Program-made: the position numbers and the translations under genes
The notes under the pieces: model-generated
Seen by the model: the letters and a program-made list of their open reading frames with translations, nothing else
What the model was told of the DNA's origin: nothing
Databases searched by the model: none
DNA from: Ectocarpus siliculosus
Taxonomy: Eukaryota > Sar > Phaeophyceae > Ectocarpales > Ectocarpaceae
Assembly: GCA_000310025.1 (NCBI GenBank)
Contig: FN649750.1
Location: forward strand, 1,877,299-1,926,637
Direction of reading: 5' to 3'
DNA length: 49,339 bases
Shown: in pieces, positions 12,701 to 21,560 of the stretch
How the letters are laid out: each line of letters begins with the position of its first letter
Numbering within the stretch: position 1 is the first letter of the stretch

Positions 12701-12866
12701 CGCCACTGGCAGGTTTGGCTTTGCCACCATCTCTGCCAACTATCAGAGAGGCAAGATCGCTGTTAGGGCAGGTGCCGAAGGGGTAAGACGGTGTACTAGC
12801 CTGTAGCGGCGGTGCCCATGTCTTGCTTTCCGGTTCCCGCGGGCGTTTCCGGCTAGGCCTACCCAT
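9716..12866 (-). CDS. Cap-specific mRNA (nucleoside-2'-O-)-methyltransferase, CMTR1/FtsJ type
   Basis: Methylates the ribose 2'-OH of the first transcribed nucleotide of capped mRNA in the nucleus. Exons: 12866-11301, 11019-10877, 10674-10357, 10118-9716; all GT-AG and phase-consistent, about 810 residues (human CMTR1 has 835). The chosen start gives an N-terminal nuclear signal, GRPSRKRPRE. The Rossmann methyltransferase core shows FLNRSAMKLANID with K227, the SAM motif FADLCGGPGGFSEYL (286-300), DLVVADGGF with D499, FVCKLFE with K539 and SRPASGERYLVC with E576. This is the K-D-K-E tetrad of 2'-O-methyltransferases. The SRP junction spans an intron and restores the family sequence, which supports the model. 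A conserved helix (ANNRLASLQAEA) follows, then an acidic tail. The G-patch of animal CMTR1 is not seen. Residues 321-458 are an unusual low-complexity insertion. An upstream in-frame Met at 13058 is possible but less likely. Confidence 0.9.
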
Positions 12867-13401
12867 GATGCAGGCTGATGCGTCGGCACCGCTCTTGCCA
12901 GCAGTATCACAACGCTGGCGAACTTGGGAGGTCGCGTGTGGCACAGCGTGGTCCGGTATGTGGACACGATCGTGTGTTGTGTAGGTGAAGAACGGCGGGG
13001 CTACGGTCTGGGAAGCGTTGTACTTTGTAAAGCAGCAGCATGTACAGCAGTAGTTCAAAGCTCACTGCTGTACTCTTCTGCAGCTCCCGACTCCCAGTTT
13101 CCCAGAGTCACAACACCACGGCGGTAACACAACGGTCGCAGGTCACAGCGTCACAGCGTCACAGCCAGCGGTACAGCAGGAGAGTGCAGCGGGCGGCAGT
13201 GCGTAACGTTTTGGGGACCGGGCGACCGGGCGACCGCGCCGCTAGGAACCAGGGGTTGGAACCAGAAATTCAAGGTGGAAACCCAGGGGACAGAAAGGTT
13301 CGTCCCCGTGCCGCTGGGTTGCAGTGTTGCAGTGTCGCAGTCCACCCGACACAGTGTCACAGCAGTCGAGCGTTTGCCTTCGCCTTTCTTCCTGGGCAGT
13401 G
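12867..13401. promoter_or_regulatory. Probable bidirectional promoter region, cap methyltransferase / SHMT
   Basis: About 535 bp between two divergently oriented start codons. It contains an inverted pair TACAGCAGT / ACTGCTGTA (13043-13051 and 13064-13072) and three tandem GTCACAGC units (13142-13165). No TATA box was confidently identified. Promoter function is inferred from position only. Confidence 0.5.
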
Positions 13402-16400
13402 ATGGTAGCAGGCAGCAGAGTGCTTCGCCTAGCAGCGGCTGCTGCAACGACGGCTGTGGCAACATGCTTCGCGTGCTCTGCAAGTACCGGCCACAGCGGT
13501 GCTGCCACTGCCCCACACAGCTCAACCACTTCCGCTGATAGCATTATGATAACTCCGCGAGCCGTATCGCCAACAGCAGCTTTAGCGACTGGAGGGCGGG
13601 GTGCTCCCGACGTCGGCAACAGAAGGAGATCGGCGCGTCGATCGTCGACGCTGGCGCGAGCGATGGCGTCGACTCAGGAAGAGTCTGTGTTGCGCACGCG
13701 TGGCGGTGGGGGTGGTGATCTGGGAGACGCTGACACAGGCCTTTCCGAGACGGACCCGGAAGTTTGGGAGATTATCACCGCGGAGCGGAGGCGACAGGTG
13801 GGCGGTGTGATTCTCATGTACAGTTGACAAAGCAGAGAATAGGTAGAAGAATTGATCGGGCGAGATCTCCGGGCGTGCTCTGTACTTGTATCGACAGAAA
13901 CTTCTTCAGATTACCGCAGTAGTTTTGGCCGTGTCGGTTGGGAACCGAGTTGGTCTGTTCGGCCCAACAGCCTATCCACGGCGCGCGGCGAGGGAAAGAC
14001 AAGCTAGGGGACCACTACAACATATACAGACAAACTATTTTATCTCTCTCTCTAATCGTTTATACGTAATACAACTTGTGTGTGGGCTAGCCGGTCCAGC
14101 ACCTGTGGGGATAAAATCTGGTATATGTAAACACATTCGTGCGGGCTGTGATGGATCGTTTGTTGCCCCCTCCAGTGAAGCAACATCCATTGCGGGTGGA
14201 GGCTCAATCTCTTGCTCAGGCTCGAAAAACCAGCCCATCTTGTTGATTCCGCAATCGAAGTTCTTTACTCTTGGCGCCTGTCAGATTCTGTAGGTTTTGT
14301 TAATGGTCGTTTTCCTCTCAGTGGTTTTCGTTTTAGATGGCCCCGCCCGTCGTCCTAGAAGCACGATGACTGCTGGATGGACTAGTATATACTACTTCAT
14401 ATGTAGTCAACCGCTGACTGGTAGTCCCACTGACTGGTAGTCCAGTGGTCATCCTGCTTGAACCAAAGATAATTGGCTGACTGGTAGTCCAGTGGTAATC
14501 ATGCTTCGACAGTCCTCGTCGCCCCTGTCTCCTTCTGCCGCCGCCGCCGCCGCCACGCGATCTCCCGTTGATTGTTGCGGTCTGACTCTGCGTCCTTCTG
14601 CTGTCGTATTGACCCTGTCTATGGTTCAATATTGCTTGTGTCTTTCTCTGCTGCCTTGGGCGGGTGCGCGACGCAACACGACGGTGCGCCTCGACGATGA
14701 GAAACAATAGGTGTGCAGCATCGAGCTCATCGCGAGCGAGAACTTCGCCTCCGTGGCGGTGCTGGAAGCTCTCGGTTCGATCATGACCAACAAGTGAGAG
14801 AGAAAGCTGAGAGAACGGAATACCTTGTGAAAGACGTCGCTTTTTGGTAACTCTTGTGTCTTGTTTTTTTGTTGATGGTGACGGCGGTTTTCGCGTAGGT
14901 AGGCATTCGGCGCGGCAGATAGGACCATGAGACGAGACGAGGGGGGCGCGCGCGCGCGCGGGGGTGATCGTAACCTTTTTTGGGGTTCTCATGGCAAGGC
15001 CAGCGGAAACAATGATTTGGTGAGTCGGTCGGCTTGTCTTGTCTCATGTCCACACGATAGCCGTGGATAGGGACCCATCAATTGACCCGCGTCAAAAAGT
15101 GCCTGGCACCTGGCACACCTTCGATCAGCTTGCTTTCCAAACGTTGGTCCGTCCGTGGTCCGTGCATGATGGGTTGCGTGCTTGCCGATGAGTATCTTAC
15201 CCTCTTTTTTCGCCGGTGGCCTGCCCTCGCCACCGCACCGAAACCACCCCAAACTTAACCACCCCAAACTTAACCAACAGCAGCATCATCATCATCATCA
15301 TCATCAGGAGCATGTATAACACCACCATTACCACCGCCACCACCACTAACATCAACCACACACGCCGACAACAACCCCATCAACCAGGTATAGCGAGGGC
15401 CTGCCGGGAAAACGCTACTACGGAGGGAACGAGCAAGTGGACAGGATGGAGACCCTTTGCCAGGACAGGGCCCTTTCTCTCTTCGGCCTGGACCCGGCAG
15501 AATGGGCGGTAAGGGCAGACAGCTCTCTCCGCAGCAGTGTCGTATTTTTTCACGGTACCGCCATTGTTGTACCAAGGTGGCAGTACGTCAGTTTCCATCT
15601 CCGACGACGAAGAAATCCGCGTCCCGCCACGCTCTATCGCCCTGCCCCAGGTGAACGTCCAGCCGTACTCGGGGAGCCCCGCCAACTTCGCGGTGTACAC
15701 GGCCCTCCTGAAGCCGCACGACCGCATCATGGGGCTGGACCTCCCCTCGGGGGGTCACCTCACGCACGGGTACTACAGCGACAAGAGGAAGGTGATGCCT
15801 ATGGTGGTGGTGTTTAACGGCTTCCGTGTGGTGGTTGTCGTCTTTCTGTGTGTCGTCGTCGTCGTCGTCGTCGTCTTTTTTTTTCTCTTTGTCGTTGGTG
15901 TCTTCCCCAATGAGTTTTGAGTAAGCTTCCTCATGGAGCACAGGTTTTCTACACGTCTAGAGTCTTCACCCCTTTTGGGCTAGATCGGCTGTTGGGGCCA
16001 TTTCTTGGCCCCATCTTCTTCACCTGCTTTACCTCGCGAAGAATGGCAACATTATCTCCTCTTTTGAACTACTGTACTCGACCAGGGGGGTGCCGGGATA
16101 CACAGGGACGACTCTAGTTTAGTATGGATGCTTAATGGAGTGGAGGAGTATGGGGGTAATGAACAGGTCGAATCGCGGGACGATTACGCCGCGGGTTCAA
16201 CAGCGAAGTTGCGCCGCGTCTGTCTACCCTTGGGTGGAAAGCGCTTGGAAAGCGCTACTAGGGGCAAGCGCGGAAGAAGTACCTAGCCCACCGTTGATAG
16301 GAGGCACCGGGCAACGTAGGGCTTGGGTTAGAAGGTCTCGCTTTCCCTGTAGAGAACTATCTTGAAACCCTCCTTTTCGTGCCCCGTTTACCACGATCCC

Positions 16401-19400
16401 GCCAGTTGTTGTCTATAATCCCTATCAAATGGCCCCTCGACTATCGAGGGGCCATTTGATAGGGATTTTAGACAAGAGACGGCTGAAGTGGGAAGGCAGC
16501 TTTGCACTTGCACCCAGGGATGGAACTGTCTGCACCATCCAATCAGCAGGCATCGTTCGCTGTTTTTCTTACATGTCAGAAATTGCGCAAGAACGCCCAA
16601 TTTTCCGTGCGTGGTAAGGAGGTTAAGCGGCTACGAACACGCCCCCCCCCCACACACTAAATTCAGGACCGGGGACACAGGCCTTCGAGAACGTCGACGA
16701 AGACATAGGACGGTAGATGACGAAGACAATAAGTTCAAATGTGATAGCGGCTTCGAATGCGAAGACCGTGTTCATGTAGTCGCGGAATGTCCGTGGTACG
16801 AAGAGGAGAGGGAAGTGTACATGACTGAGCTGGGGAAAATAGAAGGGAGGTACAGGGAGATGTTTGAGGCATGGAATAGAGAGGAGAGGACGGTAGCTGT
16901 ACTGGGGAGTAGCAAGTGGTTTGAAAAGGCGGGGGGGGATATCGTTAGACTAGACAAACTAGGGAAGGCGTTTTTGAGCCACCTTTGGCAAAGTAGGAAG
17001 GAACGATTGGCCATCGGTGATCGGTCCTGTGGGAACAATGCTCCGTCCTCTCGAGGACGCGTGGTCAATGGTCTAACCGCCAAGGCATGCAAAACATAAG
17101 AGTACGCCCCCCCCCACCACTGCTGTTCGCGTTTGTGGGCGTCGCCCCTGTCACCAGGTCAGCGCTACGAGCATATATTTCGAGAGCCTGCCCTACCAGG
17201 TGGATCAAGAGACCGGTCTCATCGACTACGAGGTCAGTGGGTTGGCCATTCGTGCTTCCCTTTGGTGTTTGTTTGGTTCCGTTTCGTTCTTCTGGTATAC
17301 GGCCCCTTCAAGACTTTTCATGACGCAACAGCCACGTCGTCCGACCACGGAGATCTGCGGGTGATGTTCTTTTCGTTCGGCTCTGTGTGTTTTTACACCG
17401 TTTCAGTGGCATACTGTAGAAGACGGTACCATGAGCTAGGCGGCAACAAAAGATGCTGCTACTGCACAACTCGGTCATCGCGATCGGGCTGATCGTTATA
17501 ATATACTATCCAGTGGTAGGCCTTCCTTCACGGGGTCTTTGCGACGGTGACCTGATGGTAATTTCGGCGCATTTTCTGCAAACCCGAACTCAACCCCCTG
17601 ATGTGTGACGCCATCGATGTGAATCAAGGGTTTGGAGCGCCAGGCGAGGCTTTTTCGGCCGAAGCTGATCATCGCGGGGGCTAGCGCGTACTCCCGAGAG
17701 TGGGATTACGCGAGAATGCGGAAGGTGTGTTCTCTGTTGCTGTTGCTACTTTCGGCTGTCGTGTTGTACATGCCCATCTCGGCACTGCCATCTCGGGACA
17801 TCGTCGACGGAGATTTGTTCAATTGCATGTTTTCGTTCCGCGTAGTTTTCACTGCTTGGAAGGCTGACATTTTTTCCACGTCACCCCCCCCCCCTCCGGC
17901 CCTCCATGTATGCTCCGCAAAGATCGCTGACGAAGTCGGTGCCTACCTGATGACGGACATGGCACACATCTCAGGACTAGTCGCCGCCGGGGAGGCGAAC
18001 GACCCTTTCCCCCACAGCCACGTCGTCACTTCCACTACCCACAAGAGCCTCCGGGGGCCCAGATCCGGCCTTATATTTTCGAGGCACGTATTTTGCATGC
18101 TCATATGTACGAACTGCGGCGTTTTTGGCGTCGGCCCGCTGAGCAGGCTTCACTGATTTCTGCTTGTTATTTGTTTTGACTCTAGCTCTGCTTCATCTCC
18201 CGCCCCCCGCCCGCCCGTGCCTTGGTGGGCAAACCCCAGCCAGAGTTTGGCAAGCATTCCCTCTCGTTTGAGATGCGTTGTTGTTAGGTCTCAGTAATTT
18301 ATCATTCGTGATACGACTCCAAGAACGATAGCAACCCCCCTCCCCACGCGCGCGCGCCCGGCCCCTGATGCACTTACGATTCCTCCGTGGCATTTTTGTC
18401 CGGTGGCGTTGCGTAACGTGCGTGTGTGTTCAGGCGCAACGAAGGCATCAACGACCTGGTGGATTTCGCGGTGTTCCCAGCGTTGCAGGGCGGTCCTCAC
18501 AACCACCAGATCGCTGCCCTCGCCGCAGCCCTCAAGGAAGCGGCCAGCCCGGATTTCAAGAGGTTTGTGTTATTATTTTTCATTTTTTTCGATCTTGCTC
18601 ACAGCCTCGACCCACGAGCGCACGCCAGTCTATGGGTTTGTGAGTTCATTCTGTAAGCGTGCGTGGCCGTGTGTGTGCTGGGCATCGAACCCATTGTTAT
18701 TCGCCAACCAATGAAAGTATGTCGATATTTTCGGGAAAAATACGTCTTTTACGTCCGTCTGCGGGCTCCCTTGGCGCGGGGGGCGGAGAGGAGAGCAATC
18801 GACACCTCCAAGTATTGTAAGTACGTATTTTAGGAGCAACCTCATGAGTATTCGACCACTTTCCAAAGAGACTTCACTCTGTTGTTTCTGTTTTGGAGAC
18901 CGAATCATGAAGCATTTGTAACTCACTTGACTATGAGACTGTTGTCTCCAGGTACACGTGTGGACAAGTTCCCCGTGGGATGTGTGGTATGGATGAACAA
19001 CCGGTTCAACCTCTGGTGGAGAGGCTGACGAGTACGGATAGTTGTGTTGTGTGTCAGGTGGGGAGCAACCTTGTGTTGAAGCAAGGTTCAGCATCCAACC
19101 TACACTGACTCTGTCTGTGGCAACACCCCGAAGGTAGATCTCCGACAGGTCATCTGACGTGACAATCTACGACAGTCTGAGGTGGCATTCACATGACGGG
19201 GAGTGCCGACAAAGAATGGGTCTCCGAGCATTCAAGTTGCCGTGTTCAGATGTACACCGAGCGGCCTTCATGCGGGACTCCTGGGTTCCATCCCTTGGAC
19301 CCTAGACAAGGCTTCACGCGAAAGGTTTTTTTGAAGGCATTGCATGGACCATTGACTACCACCAGAGTTCGGGTTCGTAGTGAACCAACCTCCGTCCCTC

Positions 19401-20616
19401 CCTCCCTCTTCATATTCCTGCGAGTAACTGCATGGTTCGTTGTACAGCTAAGAAGACGGAGGGCAGGCAACACACGAGGTTTACCTATCAGTTTACAGTG
19501 CGTCTCGTTCATCCCTATCTTTCTCTGATCGAATCCCCTCGCGACAGTTATATCAAGAAGGTGAAGACCAACGCAAAAGCTTTGGCGGCGGGACTACGGG
19601 CTAGGGGACACGAGGTGGCCACGGACGGCACGGATAACCACCTGCTGCTGTGGGATCTCCGCCCCAGGGGGCTGACCGGATCGAAGATGGAGAAGCTCCT
19701 CGAGGCCTGCAGTATCTCGGCCAACAAGGTGTGTCATCATCGTTTGCTTGTCGCGCACGTGGTTAGTTTTGCTCGAGTCTCTCCAAGCGTGTACCGGTAT
19801 ATGTTAACGCCGCTTTGTGTGTGCGCACGCTACGAAGGTGACGCGAACTTTAACAGAGGGGCCGGTTGTGAGTGTGGCTTTTCCAGACGGCACGGTGCTG
19901 TGAGTGAGCCCCCAGAAAACCTGACAAAGCAGCGTAATACGGACTACCTTCGTTCCTGCAACGTCAATGAAGCGGCGATAACAGAAATAGACGGTTGCAC
20001 ACCAAAACAAGCTTCCGCAGACATTGCCTGTAGCAGCAGGGGTCCATCTAGTAGTAGATCTTCCCTTTTTTGGGATCCCACGACGAGTGCGTGGACTCGC
20101 CACTATCTGGCCGAAAAGACCGGGCTACCTGGCCCGTCGCGTGCCGTAGTAGGTTTACACTTCTGAAGGATAACTCGCGGTCAGTATTAGTAGAGGCAAC
20201 TAAACAATGTCGTATATTCCGTTCCTGTTCCAGTGTTTCCTCACGGTAAAACCTTTTCCTGGCCGTGCTCCCTGCCAACCCGCCCCAAACACCACACCCG
20301 CATCTGCACATGCTGCTCATAGAACACGTTGTACGGGGACAAGAGCGCAGCATCCCCGGGCGGGGTACGGCTAGGAACTCCCGCCATGACCACCAGAGGC
20401 CTGGACGAAACTGACTTCAGAGAGACCGTAGCGGGTTTTCTGGATAGAGCGGCGTGTTTAGCTTGCGCCGTGCAGGAGAGAGCCGGGTCGAAGAAACTCA
20501 CGGCGTTTGTCACGGAGATGGACGCCGACGAAGGGGTGAGGGAGTTAAAGGGAGAGGTGGAGGCGTTCGCCGAGAGGTTTTACTATCCGGGAGGGGCCGA
20601 GGGGGCCCAGCGGTGA
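13402..20616 (+). CDS. Serine hydroxymethyltransferase (glycine hydroxymethyltransferase)
   Basis: PLP enzyme converting serine and tetrahydrofolate to glycine and methylene-THF. Ten exons: 13402-13797, 14711-14793, 15388-15508, 15651-15791, 17158-17232, 17629-17724, 17923-18083, 18434-18562, 19548-19728, 20323-20616; about 558 residues. Landmarks in order: [105 protein letters not shown], the Schiff-base site [10 protein letters not shown] (K345), [48 protein letters not shown]. All expected segments are present in order. The seventh intron keeps frame only with a GC donor (AG|GCACGT at 18083/18084). The N-terminus has a hydrophobic leader with Phe after a possible cleavage site (ATC|FACS), then about 80 Arg/Ser/Ala-rich residues: an organellar presequence, plastid or mitochondrial undecided. 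MASTQEES is a possible internal start for a cytosolic form. Confidence 0.94.
14405..14505. repeat. Short tandem repeat of CTGACTGGTAGTCC
   Basis: Three near-copies of CTGACTGGTAGTCC (14413, 14431 and 14477 approximately) in SHMT intron 1. The last two extend into AGTGGTMATCMTGCTT. It resembles a tRNA D-arm only superficially; no clover-leaf follows. Confidence 0.7.
15850..15890. repeat. GTC trinucleotide run and poly-T
   Basis: About eight GTC units followed by a T-rich run just after SHMT exon 4, inside intron 4. Simple repeat. Confidence 0.8.
16411..16473. repeat. Near-perfect long hairpin in SHMT intron 4
   Basis: Two arms of about 30 bp (16411-16440 and 16444-16473) are reverse complements with one mismatch and are separated by only CTA. 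Pairing can continue about two bases outward. The left arm contains CCTATCAAATGGCCCCTCGA. It sits just upstream of the LINE fragment. It could be a fold-back element end, a hairpin RNA source, or a snap-back cloning or assembly artefact. Confidence 0.85.
16620..17118 (+). mobile_element. LINE-like retrotransposon 3' fragment in SHMT intron 4
   Basis: The frame ending at 17099 encodes a zinc-binding tail, C-x5-C-x4-H-x4-C ([17 protein letters not shown]), followed by [11 protein letters not shown]. This is typical of the C-terminus of non-LTR reverse transcriptases. The frame ends [15 protein letters not shown] and is followed by a C-run. The DNA over the last ~60 bases matches the dispersed repeat copies A-C, tying that family to this LINE. 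The reverse transcriptase core is absent, so the copy is 5'-truncated. It is in sense orientation to SHMT and ends about 40 bp before the exon 5 acceptor. Confidence 0.8.
17041..17118 (+). repeat. Retroelement 3'-end repeat, copy D (attached to LINE frame)
   Basis: Contains GTGGTCAATGGTCTAACCGC, CAAGGCATGC and GAGTACG-(C)n, matching copies at 81, 1390 and 31076. Here the repeat is the end of the LINE coding frame plus its tail. Confidence 0.75.
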
Positions 20617-21560
20617 CGATCGTCGTGCACGGCTTGATTGCTTCTTGTTTCAACCGTTGTGTGCAGAGAGTTCAGGTGCCGGGCTAGTTAGCTTGTTGGG
20701 GCAGTTCCTCTGTGTCTGCCATGCACAACAACAGCCAGGAAGCACACAGCACGTGGTGGATTGAGCCAGTTAGCGTTGGGCTGAGGGATCAAGCATGTGT
20801 GGGCGGGTATGGCCGTGAATTGAGCACCAACAGCGCCACGCCAGTGAATTTCGTGTGCCATGTTTTCCCGTCACTACCCACGCGGTACGCGTGTTCTGTT
20901 CGCTTACCCTTTCCTTTGGAATTGTGACAAACAGAATCGCAGTCTACCACCCCTGCATCCGTGGGAGGAACGGGGAGGAAGTGACTCGTGCACGGTTGTT
21001 AAGCTGGCCCTCTTTTTCTTCAACTGTTGTGTCCTCAAGAGCGTCATGAGAACAAATGCTAATAGCGGCAGGGGAGGGAGTACGCACAACTCCCATGCTG
21101 CCAAAACCGATATTTTAATTACAATCATGCTTCGTGTTTATGGCACACCCAGCATTGCCCCAGTATGTCCAACTTGGCGATGGGAGGCACGCTTGGGAGC
21201 TTTACTCCAGCTCTCTACGGTAGAATTCTTCCGGCTCATAGGGCAACTAATTTCTCCGTGCCAAAGTTGTTCTTGAAATACGTTCTGAAACGTGGAGGCT
21301 AGATTCCGCTTAGACACCAATAAACACGTTCACGACGTTGTCACACCATCGAAATACAGTCAATGCCGATCAGGTCTGCTTCATACCGATGTGGAGAACC
21401 TCAATAAAACTGAGGAGAAATTCGACAGTGAAATCAAGCAACAGCAACTGTAGAGTCTTGAATACATGCGGTATAAAAATTCGACGAGTGTCAGGGCGGC
21501 ATCATCTGCGCTAGCAAAAACTCGTGTATTTAGTCCAAATCGTGGCGATGCACGCCACGT
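20617..21560. other. Intergenic region, no gene recognised
   Basis: Between the SHMT stop and the C-terminal end of the NB-ARC-TPR pseudogene (convergent). No coding segment could be supported. Confidence 0.6.

Noticed and set aside
14405-14505. Possible tRNA gene (GGTAGTCCAGTGGTAATC resembles a D-arm)
   Set aside because: It is a tandem short repeat; no anticodon arm, T-loop or acceptor pairing follows.
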